A stretch of 64,000 bases of DNA from NCBI RefSeq assembly GCF_003046175.1, contig NZ_PZZM01000001.1, positions 248,001 to 312,000 of the forward strand. Direction: 5' to 3'. Positions 42,585-50,346 of the stretch are shown here, in pieces. This stretch comes from Bosea sp. 124. Its GTDB lineage: Bacteria; Pseudomonadota; Alphaproteobacteria; Rhizobiales; Beijerinckiaceae. The translations under genes and the position numbers were made by a program. Position 1 is the first letter of the stretch. Every line of letters begins with the position of its first letter. The notes below the pieces were generated by a model. It was not told the DNA's origin and ran no database searches. It worked only from the letters and a program-made list of their open reading frames with translations.

Positions 42585-43468
42585 TGGCCGCGACCGGGAC
42601 AGACGCCCTCGCCGGGCCGGCCGAGCCGGCCTTCCGCCCGCGCCCCGGCGTGCTGGTGCTGCTTTCCCGCAACCGCGCGGCACTGATCGGCGGCGCAATC
42701 GTGCTCACCTTCGTGCTGATGGCGGTGTTCGCGCCGCTGCTGCCGCTGGCGGACCCGTTGAAGTCGAACTTCCTCGCCATCCGCAAGCCACCCTCGGAGC
42801 TTTACTGGTTCGGCACGGACGAACTCGGGCGCGACCAGGTCTCGCGTTTGTTCTTCGGGGCGCAGGCCTCGCTGCTGGCAGGCATCATCTCCGTCCTGAT
42901 CGCGCTCGCCATCGGCGTGCCCTTCGGACTGCTCGCCGGCTGGTATGGCGGCTGGACCGACATCGCGATCTCGCGCGTCACCGAGGCGATGCTGGCCTGC
43001 CCCTTCCTGATCCTCGCGATCGCCTTCGCGGCCGTGCTCGGCCCGTCGCTGACCAATGCGATGATCGCGATCGGGCTTTCGGCGGTGCCGATCTTCGTGC
43101 GCCTCGTGCGTGCGCAGGTCATGAGCGTCAAGGCCGAGGATTTCGTCGAGGGTGCGCGGGCCGTCGGCGCGCGCGACCTGCGCATCGTCGTCCGTCACAT
43201 TCTGCCGAACATCCTTTCGCCGATCGTCGTGCAGTCGACCCTGTTCATGGCGCAGGCGATCATTCTGGAGGCGGCCCTGTCCTTCCTCGGACTCGGACAG
43301 CAGCCGCCATCGCCGTCCTGGGGCCAGATGCTGAACGTCGCCAAGAACTTCATGGACCAGGCGCCCTGGATGTCGGTCGCGCCCGGCATCTGCATCTTCC
43401 TCGCCGTCCTGGGCTTCAACCTGCTCGGCGACGGCCTGCGCGACGTCCTCGATCCAAAAGAAAACTGA
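42584..43468 (+). CDS. Peptide-type ABC importer, DppC-like permease (with GGT)
   Basis: A 294-residue inner-membrane permease of the DppC class: hydrophobic N-terminal helix VLLSRNRAALIGGAIVLTFVLMAVFAPLLPL, EAA loop VEGARAVGARDLRIVVRHILPNILSPIVVQ, and C-terminal ALSFLGLGQQPPSPSWGQML plus FNLLGDGLRDVLDPK. The true start is the ATG overlapping the DppB stop; the open frame upstream is not coding. It completes the pore with the DppB-like protein. No ATPase genes follow. Confidence 0.9.
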   Translation: MAATGTDALAGPAEPAFRPRPGVLVLLSRNRAALIGGAIVLTFVLMAVFAPLLPLADPLKSNFLAIRKPPSELYWFGTDELGRDQVSRLFFGAQASLLAGIISVLIALAIGVPFGLLAGWYGGWTDIAISRVTEAMLACPFLILAIAFAAVLGPSLTNAMIAIGLSAVPIFVRLVRAQVMSVKAEDFVEGARAVGARDLRIVVRHILPNILSPIVVQSTLFMAQAIILEAALSFLGLGQQPPSPSWGQMLNVAKNFMDQAPWMSVAPGICIFLAVLGFNLLGDGLRDVLDPKEN

Positions 43469-43483
43469 GCCCAAGGACCATCC

Positions 43484-45283
43484 ATGTTCACGACCCGCCC
43501 TGAAATCCTCGGCACCTTCGGTGTCTGCACCTCGACGCACTGGCTCGCCACGGCGACGGGCATGGCCATGCTGGAGAAGGGCGGCAATGCCTTCGACGCC
43601 TGCGCGGCCGCGGCCTTCGTGCTGCAGGTCGTCGAGCCTCATCTCGTCGGCCCCGGCGGCGAGATGCCGGCGGTGTTCTATTCAGCCGAAACGAAGAAGG
43701 TCGAGGTCATCTGCGGCCAGGGCTCGGCGCCGCAGGCCGCGACGATCGACGCGTTCAAGGCACTCGGGCTGGATCTCGTGCCCGGCTCCGGCCTGCTCGC
43801 GGCCGTCGTGCCCGGCGCCTTCGGCGGCTGGATGACGCTGCTGCGCGACCATGGCCGCCTGCCGCTGCGCGAGGTGCTCGAACCTGCGATCGGCTATTTC
43901 GAGAACGGACACCCGATGCTGCCGCGCGTCTCGGACACGATCGCCGGGTTGACCGACCTGTTCACCAAGGAATGGCCGACTTCGGGCGCGGTCTACCTGC
44001 CGGGCGGGCAGGTGCCGAAGGCGAAGGCGCTGTTCCGGAACCAGGCCGCAGCCGACACCTACAAGCGCATCCTCAGCGAGGCGGAGGCCGCTGGCGGCAG
44101 CCGCGAGACGCAGATCCAGGCCGCCTACGACGCCTGGTACAAGGGCTTCGTCGCCGAGGCGATCGATGCATTCTGCCGCACGACCGAGGCCATCGATTCC
44201 TCCGGCCGCCGCCACAAGGGCCTGCTCACGGCCGACGACATGGCCCGCTGGCAGCCGAGCTACGAGACGCCGGCAAGCGTGACCTATCATGGCTGGGAGG
44301 TCTTCAAGATCGGGCCCTGGGGCCAGGGGCCCGTCTTCCTGCAGACGCTGAAAATCCTCGAAGGTTTCGACATTGCGGCGATGGGCCCCGACAGCGCCGC
44401 CTTCGTGCATCATGTCGCGGAGGCGATGAAGCTCGCCTTCGCCGATCGCGAGGCCTATTACGGCGATCCGGATTTCGTGACGGTGCCGATGGAGACGCTG
44501 CTCTCCGAGGAGTATGCCCGCGAGCGCCGCAAGCTGATCGGCGATACCGCCTCGCAGGAATTGCGGCCAGGCGTGGTCCCCGGCTTCGAGGAGCAGGTCG
44601 CGCGCGCCATGGCCGGCGTGCGCTATGTCGGCCAGTCCGGCAAGGGCGATGCGACGGTCGGAGAGCCGACCACGGCTTCGATGGTCGCAGCCGGACGGCG
44701 CGGCGACACCGTGCATATCGACGTCATCGACAAATGGGGCAACATGATCGCCGCCACCCCGTCGGGCGGCTGGTTCCAGTCCTCGCCGGTGATCCCCGCC
44801 CTCGGCTTCCCGCTGAATGCCCGCGCACAGGCCTTCTTCCTGGAGGAGGGCCTACCCTCCTCGCTCGCGCCCCTGAAGCGCCCGCGCACGACGCTGACGC
44901 CGTCGCTCGCCTTCGAGAACGGCGAGCCGCGCCTCGTCTTCGGCACGCCGGGCGGCGACCAGCAGGAGCAGTGGCAGCTCGGGCTGTTCCTGCGCCGCGT
45001 CCATCACGGCCTCAACCTGCAGGAGGCGATCGACCTGCCGCTGTTCCACACCCAGCATTTCCCCTCGACCTTCTATCCGCGCGAGGCGAATCCGGGCCAT
45101 CTCGCCGTGGAGGAGAGCATAGGGGATGCCGTTCTGGCCGATCTCGTCGCGCGCGGTCACAGGCTCGAACGCGCCCCGGCCTGGACCATCGGACGCCTGA
45201 CAGCGGCCGAGACCGGCGCGGACGGCCTCTTGCGCGCGGCCGCGACGCCGCGTCTGATGCAGGCCTATGCCGCCGGCCGCTGA
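43484..45283 (+). CDS. ggt: Gamma-glutamyltransferase family protein
   Basis: A 599-residue N-terminal nucleophile hydrolase. It opens GVCTSTHWLATATGMAMLEKGGNAFDACAAAAFVL with GPGGEM near residue 50. The predicted self-cleavage and catalytic threonine is T409 (DTVHIDVID), so a mature beta chain of about 191 residues would be released, a normal size. It transfers or hydrolyses gamma-glutamyl groups. No signal peptide is visible, so it looks cytoplasmic and would act on imported peptides, unlike periplasmic E. coli GGT. AAGGA precedes the ATG. Sits directly after the permeases. Confidence 0.88.
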   Translation: MFTTRPEILGTFGVCTSTHWLATATGMAMLEKGGNAFDACAAAAFVLQVVEPHLVGPGGEMPAVFYSAETKKVEVICGQGSAPQAATIDAFKALGLDLVPGSGLLAAVVPGAFGGWMTLLRDHGRLPLREVLEPAIGYFENGHPMLPRVSDTIAGLTDLFTKEWPTSGAVYLPGGQVPKAKALFRNQAAADTYKRILSEAEAAGGSRETQIQAAYDAWYKGFVAEAIDAFCRTTEAIDSSGRRHKGLLTADDMARWQPSYETPASVTYHGWEVFKIGPWGQGPVFLQTLKILEGFDIAAMGPDSAAFVHHVAEAMKLAFADREAYYGDPDFVTVPMETLLSEEYARERRKLIGDTASQELRPGVVPGFEEQVARAMAGVRYVGQSGKGDATVGEPTTASMVAAGRRGDTVHIDVIDKWGNMIAATPSGGWFQSSPVIPALGFPLNARAQAFFLEEGLPSSLAPLKRPRTTLTPSLAFENGEPRLVFGTPGGDQQEQWQLGLFLRRVHHGLNLQEAIDLPLFHTQHFPSTFYPREANPGHLAVEESIGDAVLADLVARGHRLERAPAWTIGRLTAAETGADGLLRAAATPRLMQAYAAGR

Positions 45284-45309
45284 GGAATCGATCGCATGGA
45301 ATCGCTTGC

Positions 45310-46038
45310 ATGACCTGGTCCATCGTCGCCCGCGACGCCGCCACCGGCGCCTATGGCGTTGCCGTCTCGACCTGCGCCTTCGCCGTCGGCTCGCGCGTGC
45401 CCTATGGTGGCGGGCGCATCGGCGCGATCGCGACGCAGGCCTTCGTCAACCCGCTCTACGGCATCGACGGAATGCGGTTGCTCCAAGAGGGGCGCTCGGC
45501 CGTCGAGATCGTCGCGACGCTGATCGCGGCCGATGAGGGCCGTGCGCATCGCCAGCTTCATGTCATCGACCGCGAGGGCCGGATCGCCGCCCATACCGGC
45601 GCTTCCTGCATCGACTGGTGCGGGGCGCTGGACGGACCGCAGGTCTCCGTCGCCGGAAACATGCTCAGCGGCCCGGAGGTGATCGAGCAGACGCTGAAGG
45701 CCTATATCGCGGCCTCGGCGCTCGATTTCGACGAGCGGCTGCTGGTCGCGCTCGAAGCCGGCGAGAAAGCCGGGGGCGACAAGCGCGGCAAGCAATCCGC
45801 CGCGATCCGGATCTGGTCCGGCGAGCCGGTGCCGAGCTTCGACATCCGGGTCGACGACCATACCGACCCGCTGGCGGAACTGCGCCGGCTCTGGCGCGTC
45901 GCGCATCAGCGCTATGTGCCGTTCCAGCAGGCATCGCCCTCGCGGGGCCGGCCGGCCGGCGTGACCGACCGCGACGAACTGGACCGGCTCTGCACGGACT
46001 ACGCAGCGGCCTGGAACGCACGCCATCCGGAGGTGTGA
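45310..46038 (+). CDS. DUF1028 protein (putative Ntn hydrolase)
   Basis: A 242-residue protein of the DUF1028 family, which has an Ntn-hydrolase-like fold and unknown substrates. MTWSIVARDAATGAYGVAVSTCAFAVGSRVPY is the family start, followed by GAIATQAFVNPLYGIDGMRLL and VSVAGNMLSGPEVIEQTLKAY. It lies 26 bp after GGT in the same operon. The pairing suggests that the two enzymes act in sequence on the imported compound; this is inference. The long open frame upstream of 45310 is a shadow of GGT. Confidence 0.88.
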   Translation: MTWSIVARDAATGAYGVAVSTCAFAVGSRVPYGGGRIGAIATQAFVNPLYGIDGMRLLQEGRSAVEIVATLIAADEGRAHRQLHVIDREGRIAAHTGASCIDWCGALDGPQVSVAGNMLSGPEVIEQTLKAYIAASALDFDERLLVALEAGEKAGGDKRGKQSAAIRIWSGEPVPSFDIRVDDHTDPLAELRRLWRVAHQRYVPFQQASPSRGRPAGVTDRDELDRLCTDYAAAWNARHPEV

Positions 46039-46130
46039 CGCGCTGTTCCCGACGGCATCGTCGCGCTCGCCCGAAACGTTAAAGTCACAGCCGCCCGAGA
46101 ACGCGGCGAGGCTCTGCAGGAGGAAGCGCC

Positions 46131-46670
46131 ATGGCAGCCGACACAGACGCGCTGGAACGCCGGATCGCCTTGCTCGAAGCGCGGCTCGGAATGCTGACGG
46201 CACTGATCTCCGCCACTCCTTCCGGCGCGCTCGCCATCACGGCACCCGGCGGGATGAGCATCACCGCAGGCGGGGCCCTCGCCATCACCGCGGGCGGCAG
46301 TCTCAGCGTGACGGCCGGTAGCAACGTGGCCGTGACCGCCGGCAGCCGGGTCAGGCTGGCAGGCAGCCAGGAAATCGCGCTCGACAGCCGCCAGTGCCAT
46401 CTCTCGGCGACGGTCGCTCTCAGTCTCTCCAGCGATCAGGCGGTCGCGATCGCATGCTCGAAGGAGCTGACGATCCAGGTCGGCAAGACTCTGTCGGTCG
46501 AGGCCGCCGATGCCGTGTCGGTGAAGAGCGGCGATGCCAACCTCGTCCTCAAGAAGGACGGCACCGTCACGCTGAAGGGGCGCGATGTCACGCTCGACGC
46601 CGCTGGACGGCTCACAGCGAAATCGAGCCGCGATCTCGTGCTCAAGGGTTCGAAGATCAGCCAGAACTGA
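46131..46670 (+). CDS. Beta-helix protein resembling a VgrG/gp5 spike tail, orphan
   Basis: A 179-residue protein. Residues 5-30 form a short coiled coil (DALERRIALLEARLGML). From about residue 33 an eight-residue repeat dominates (ALAITAPG, GMSITAGG, ALAITAGG, SLSVTAGS, NVAVTAGS), and later strands end in DGTVTLKGRDVTLDAAGRLTAKSSRDLVLKGSKISQN. This is the pattern of trimeric beta-helix spikes in phage gp5, VgrG C-termini and R-pyocin-like spikes. No VgrG body, T6SS or phage gene is near. GGAGGA precedes the ATG. It could be a stand-alone spike, an adhesin-like stalk or a relic. Confidence 0.7.
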   Translation: MAADTDALERRIALLEARLGMLTALISATPSGALAITAPGGMSITAGGALAITAGGSLSVTAGSNVAVTAGSRVRLAGSQEIALDSRQCHLSATVALSLSSDQAVAIACSKELTIQVGKTLSVEAADAVSVKSGDANLVLKKDGTVTLKGRDVTLDAAGRLTAKSSRDLVLKGSKISQN

Positions 46671-46711
46671 GGTTCGCGCCCGCCCGTGTTCCCGCGGCGA
46701 CACCATCGCCG

Positions 46712-47998
46712 CTATTTGATCGGCGTCAGCCTGGAGCCCATCCCCGGCACGGAAATCGGCCTCGCCTCATGGCGGGCTTCGCCGGCTCCCGGCGCCGGCT
46801 TCCGGACAAGGCGGATGGCGAGAAACACGCACAGACCGATCGACAGGACAGCGAAATAGATCGGCAAGCCCTGGGGGCCGATGATTTGCATGGCGGCGGA
46901 GCCTGCAAGCGGGCCGATCGTCGAGCCGACGCCCCACAGAAAGAGCAGCCCTGCCGACAGCCCGACCGGCTGCTCGTCCTTGAGCCGGACGAACGCATGG
47001 GTCACCGCGACAGTGTAGAGCGGAATGCTGCCAGCTCCGACGATCGCGAAGAGCGCGAGCAGCGACAGCAAATGCAACGATCCAAGGTAGAGGGTGATGC
47101 CGAGCGCGACGAGCGCAGCCACGACGGAGCCCGCAGCCGCCAGCATGATGATGCGGCTGTCGAGCCGGTCGGCCAGGAGGCCCGTCGGCCATTGCAGCAG
47201 CAGGGCTCCGATCTGGACGGAAGCCGTGAGCAGGATCGCCGCTCTTTGATCGAGCCCGATCAGGATGCCATAGGCCGGCGCGACATTGACCAACGGACCG
47301 CCCATCAGGCCGACATAGAGGCAGCCGATCACCGCTGCCGGGGCCTGTGTCCAAAGCAGTTTCAGCTTGAGCGAGACTGCCTCGGATGAGTCCGGCCCGC
47401 GCGCCCGGGTCAGGCAAACCGGGATCAGCGCCGTCGAGAACGCCATGGCCGCAAGCAGCAGCAGGCTTTCCATCTGGATCGCCGCATAGCCGACGGCGAG
47501 TTGGGAGCCGATCAGGGCCACGCGGTTCAAGATCTGATAGAGACCGAAAATCCGGCCGCGCTTGCTGGGATGGGCCTGCCCGCTGATCCAGCTTTCGATG
47601 CAGATGCCATGCCCCGCCGCAGCCAGGCCCATGACCACGCGGGGCACGACCCAAAACTCCGCCGGCAACAGCGCGATGGAGATCGTCGACATCGTCTGCA
47701 GGGCCGCAAAAACGGCAAATGCGCGGATGTGGCCGATGCGCCGGATCAGGGGCGGGAGCTTGAAACAGCCCCAGAGGAAGCCGACAGAATAGGCGGAGCC
47801 GACCACGCCGATCAGAAGCGGGCTCTGCTTGGCCAGCGCGAGGCTCAGAGGCACCAGCGTATTGAGAAGCGTGCCAGCGATCTGGAGTACCAGAGCGCCG
47901 GCGACGATGGCCCCCAATGCGGCGACGGAGCCACCCGGCTTGCCGGATGGTTCCGAGGCGATCGGTTCGCTTCTTTCGAAGTCCTGCTCGGAATCCAC
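46712..47998 (-). CDS. MFS transporter
   Basis: A 428-residue inner-membrane carrier with 12 predicted helices. The first helix pair (GAIVAGALVLQIAGTLLNTLVPLSLAL) and SAYSVGFLWGCFKLPPLIRRIGHIRAF hold the MFS loop. This organisation is seen in Bcr/YcaD-like carriers. I use the GTG at 47998, where AAGGG is 6 bases upstream; a TTG at 48004 is also in frame. It follows the D-threonine-aldolase-type gene on the same strand after a hairpin and could export or import a related metabolite. Substrate not deducible. Confidence 0.82.
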   Translation of the reverse strand: MDSEQDFERSEPIASEPSGKPGGSVAALGAIVAGALVLQIAGTLLNTLVPLSLALAKQSPLLIGVVGSAYSVGFLWGCFKLPPLIRRIGHIRAFAVFAALQTMSTISIALLPAEFWVVPRVVMGLAAAGHGICIESWISGQAHPSKRGRIFGLYQILNRVALIGSQLAVGYAAIQMESLLLLAAMAFSTALIPVCLTRARGPDSSEAVSLKLKLLWTQAPAAVIGCLYVGLMGGPLVNVAPAYGILIGLDQRAAILLTASVQIGALLLQWPTGLLADRLDSRIIMLAAAGSVVAALVALGITLYLGSLHLLSLLALFAIVGAGSIPLYTVAVTHAFVRLKDEQPVGLSAGLLFLWGVGSTIGPLAGSAAMQIIGPQGLPIYFAVLSIGLCVFLAIRLVRKPAPGAGEARHEARPISVPGMGSRLTPIK

Positions 47999-48088
47999 CG
48001 CCAACCCTTCGCATGCATCGGGCCGCCGGCGCGACTCCGATGCCGCAGGCTAGAGCATGCCGTTTCGCGACGGAACCACTCCGTTGCT

Positions 48089-48113
48089 CCGGGCAGGCTG
48101 GTAGCCTGCCCGG
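48089..48113 (-). terminator. Hairpin after the D-threonine-aldolase-type gene
   Basis: Perfect 10-bp arms CCGGGCAGGC and GCCTGCCCGG with a TGGTA loop, about 25 bp after the stop of the gene ending at 48139 (minus strand). No T-run, so a terminator or mRNA end stabiliser. Confidence 0.55.
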
Positions 48114-48138
48114 CTCTGACGCCGTGGCATCGCAGCGG

Positions 48139-49245
48139 TCAGACGAGCTTGCCGCGCGCCGCGACCGGCAGTTCACCGACCAGCTTGTCGCCGCGCACGG
48201 TCACCAGCCGGTCGACCATGTTGACGACAACGCAGACATGGTTTGGCACCACGCGCACGACCTCGCCGACCTTGGGCCGGCCATTGCTGGCCGAGAGATC
48301 GAGAAAGCCATGCTCCTCGGCGAATTTCGCGATCTTCGCCGCCGGATATTCGAGGATGTAGCCATGGCCGTCGAGACCGCCCGAATCGCTCGTCAGCGTC
48401 TTGGAGCCGGAATCGAGGATGCCGCGCTCGGGCCCTGCCCGGCTTACGACCGTGGCGTAGACGGTGAGCGCGCAGTCGTCGAGCGTCGCCACCCCGGCCG
48501 CGACCTGCATGCGGTCGTTGAAGATCGAGGTGCCGGCGCGGTGCTCGGTCGCGCCTTTCAGCTTGCCGATATTGGGGATGTTCGGCGAGCCGCCGGTCGA
48601 GACGATGCCGGCCTCCAGGCCGGCGTCGCGCAAGCCGGCATTGGCGGTGTCGAGGAAGGCCTGCGTGCGCTCCCAGCCGTCTTCCGGCGGATACATCAGG
48701 AAGCCCGCGAAACGCAGCCCCTTCGAGCCCGCGATCAGCTTCGCGAGCTCGACCGCCTCGCCCGGCGTCTCGACGCCGGCGCGCTGGCGGCCGGTGTCGC
48801 ATTCGACCACGACCTCGAGATCGCGCCCGGCGATCTCGGCCGCCTGCGGCAGGCCGGCTATGGTGACGGGGTTGTCGGCAGCGACGATCATCCGGACCCG
48901 GCGCTGGAGATGGCCGAGCCGGCCGAGCTTCTGCTCGCCCAGGATGTTGTAGCTGATCAGGATATCGTCGATGCCGCCATCGGCCATCACCTCGGCTTCG
49001 CCGAGCTTCTGGCAAGTGATGCCGCGCGCGCCGGCCTCGATCTGGAGGCGGGCGAGCTCGGGCGACTTGTGCGTCTTGATATGCGGGCGGTTGGCGACGC
49101 CCTTGGCGTCGCAGACGGCCTGAAGCCGCGCGATATTGGCCTCGACCTTGTCGAGATCGATCACCACGGCCGGCGTGCCGTAGACGCGGGCGATCTCCGC
49201 CTTCAATGTTTCATGCTTCATGGCGTCCTGGGCGAGAGCGCTCAC
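48139..49245 (-). CDS. D-threonine-aldolase/D-serine-dehydratase-type PLP enzyme
   Basis: A 368-residue alanine-racemase-fold enzyme. TPAVVIDLDKVEANI opens the barrel, PLP lysine K57 lies in RPHIKTHKS, and the C-terminal metal site H336/C338 is in PNHVCVVVN, as in DSD1 and D-threonine aldolase. It acts on D-3-hydroxy amino acids, giving aldehyde plus glycine or a keto acid plus ammonia. The GTG start overlaps the RidA stop (GTGA), implying coupling; an ATG at 49221 with AGGA upstream is an alternative. Together with D-carbamoylase upstream it points to D-amino acid use. Confidence 0.87.
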   Translation of the reverse strand: MSALAQDAMKHETLKAEIARVYGTPAVVIDLDKVEANIARLQAVCDAKGVANRPHIKTHKSPELARLQIEAGARGITCQKLGEAEVMADGGIDDILISYNILGEQKLGRLGHLQRRVRMIVAADNPVTIAGLPQAAEIAGRDLEVVVECDTGRQRAGVETPGEAVELAKLIAGSKGLRFAGFLMYPPEDGWERTQAFLDTANAGLRDAGLEAGIVSTGGSPNIPNIGKLKGATEHRAGTSIFNDRMQVAAGVATLDDCALTVYATVVSRAGPERGILDSGSKTLTSDSGGLDGHGYILEYPAAKIAKFAEEHGFLDLSASNGRPKVGEVVRVVPNHVCVVVNMVDRLVTVRGDKLVGELPVAARGKLV

Positions 49246-49700
49246 GGCAGCACCTTGATGATCGCTTCGATCTCGACCGGCATATTGCCCGGCAGCGAGC
49301 CCATGCCGACCGCCGAGCGGGCATGGCGGCCGTTCTCGCCGAGCACCGCGACGAGCAGGTCCGAGCAGCCATTGATGACCTTGGGCTGGTCGCCATATTC
49401 GGGCACGCCATTGACCATGCCGAGCAGCTTCAGCACCTCGACCTTGTCGAGCGAGCCGGCTGCCTCCTTCATCGCCGCCAGCAGGCCGAGCCCGGTGGTC
49501 CTGGCGAATTCGTAGCCCTGCTCGGTGGTGAACTCCTTGCCGATCTTGCCGGCCGGGATCGAGCCGTCGGGATTGCGCGGCCCCTGCCCCGAGAGGAAGA
49601 CCAGATCGCCAGCCTTCTTGAAGCGGACATAGTTCGCCATCGGCGCCGCGACGGCGGGCAGGCTCAGTCCCAGATCCTTGAGTTTCTGTTCGGCGCTCAT
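49242..49700 (-). CDS. RidA family protein
   Basis: A 152-residue RidA/YjgF-type protein. FLSGQGPRNPDGSIPAGKIG and the tail ARSAVGMGSLPGNMPVEIEAI carry the family signature, including the arginine that grips the imine carboxylate. RidA enzymes hydrolyse reactive enamines/imines made by PLP-dependent dehydratases, a good match to the downstream PLP enzyme. GAGGAG precedes the ATG at 49700. It overlaps that gene and starts 10 bp after the GNAT stop. Confidence 0.92.
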   Translation of the reverse strand: MSAEQKLKDLGLSLPAVAAPMANYVRFKKAGDLVFLSGQGPRNPDGSIPAGKIGKEFTTEQGYEFARTTGLGLLAAMKEAAGSLDKVEVLKLLGMVNGVPEYGDQPKVINGCSDLLVAVLGENGRHARSAVGMGSLPGNMPVEIEAIIKVLP

Positions 49701-49710
49701 TGGCGGCTCC

Positions 49711-50256
49711 TCATCGTTTCTGTTTGGTGACGCCAGCGGCGTCGGGATCGAGCTCGCGCTCCATATAGCGTGCGGCATCGTCATAGCTCGCGAGCTTGAC
49801 GGCAAGGCCGGGGTCATGCGCCACGCGAAAGCCCTGCCGCTGCCAGAAGCCGGGCGACTGCCCGACCGCGACCAGCGAGAGGCAAGGCAAGCCGGCTTCT
49901 TTCGCAACATCGGCCAGATGCGCGACGATCACCCCACCCGCTCCCGTCCCCCGCGCTGTCGGCAACAGCGCGAGATCGTGGATATAGAAGCTCGTCGGCT
50001 GCGCCGGGATGCTGCCGAGCAAGCTGTTCAGCGCCGGCGGCTCGCCGCGACGCCAGGGATGGCTCACGACATAGCCGCGCAGGGCATCCGGGGAGGCCAG
50101 AACATTGCAGCCCGCCGGAAACAGGCGCTGGCGCTCGGCAAAAACCGCCTCATCCTCGGGGTAGGCGGGATGCACCATGCCTGCAACGGAGAGAACGGCC
50201 GGCAGGTCGGCGGGTGTCATGGGGCGCCAAGCCGCTTGGTCATCGACGAACGTCAT
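49711..50256 (-). CDS. GNAT family N-acetyltransferase
   Basis: A 181-residue acetyltransferase. WRPMTPADLPAVLSVAGMVHPAY opens the fold, YIHDLALLPTARGTGAGGVIVAHL is the acetyl-CoA loop (R/QxxGxG/A) near residue 105, and GQSPGFWQRQGFRVAHD the late motif. Its target is unknown; an amino acid or amine is plausible from context. The chosen ATG at 50256 lies inside the reverse-oriented repeat copy C, so the repeat has supplied the start region; an internal ATG at 50220 is the alternative. Neither has a clear ribosome site. Confidence 0.82.
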   Translation of the reverse strand: MTFVDDQAAWRPMTPADLPAVLSVAGMVHPAYPEDEAVFAERQRLFPAGCNVLASPDALRGYVVSHPWRRGEPPALNSLLGSIPAQPTSFYIHDLALLPTARGTGAGGVIVAHLADVAKEAGLPCLSLVAVGQSPGFWQRQGFRVAHDPGLAVKLASYDDAARYMERELDPDAAGVTKQKR

Positions 50257-50325
50257 GCTCGGGCCTGTCCCGAGCATACCCTGCGAGAGATTCTCGGGTC
50301 TGCGCTCCGCTTAGCCCGACAACGA
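50252..50325 (+). repeat. Dispersed double-hairpin repeat, copy C (reverse orientation)
   Basis: GCTCGGGCCTGTCCCGAGC at 50257-50275, then GATTCTCGGG and a GCCCGA end. This is a diverged, inverted copy of the elements at 6594 and 32503. It fills the gap before the amidohydrolase stop and contains the GNAT start codon. Confidence 0.7.
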
Positions 50326-50346
50326 CGCTGCACTTTCACCGTCGCC

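Noticed and set aside
46131..46670. Part of a prophage or type VI secretion cluster
   Set aside because: No tail, sheath, baseplate, integrase or VgrG body lies within the window on either side.
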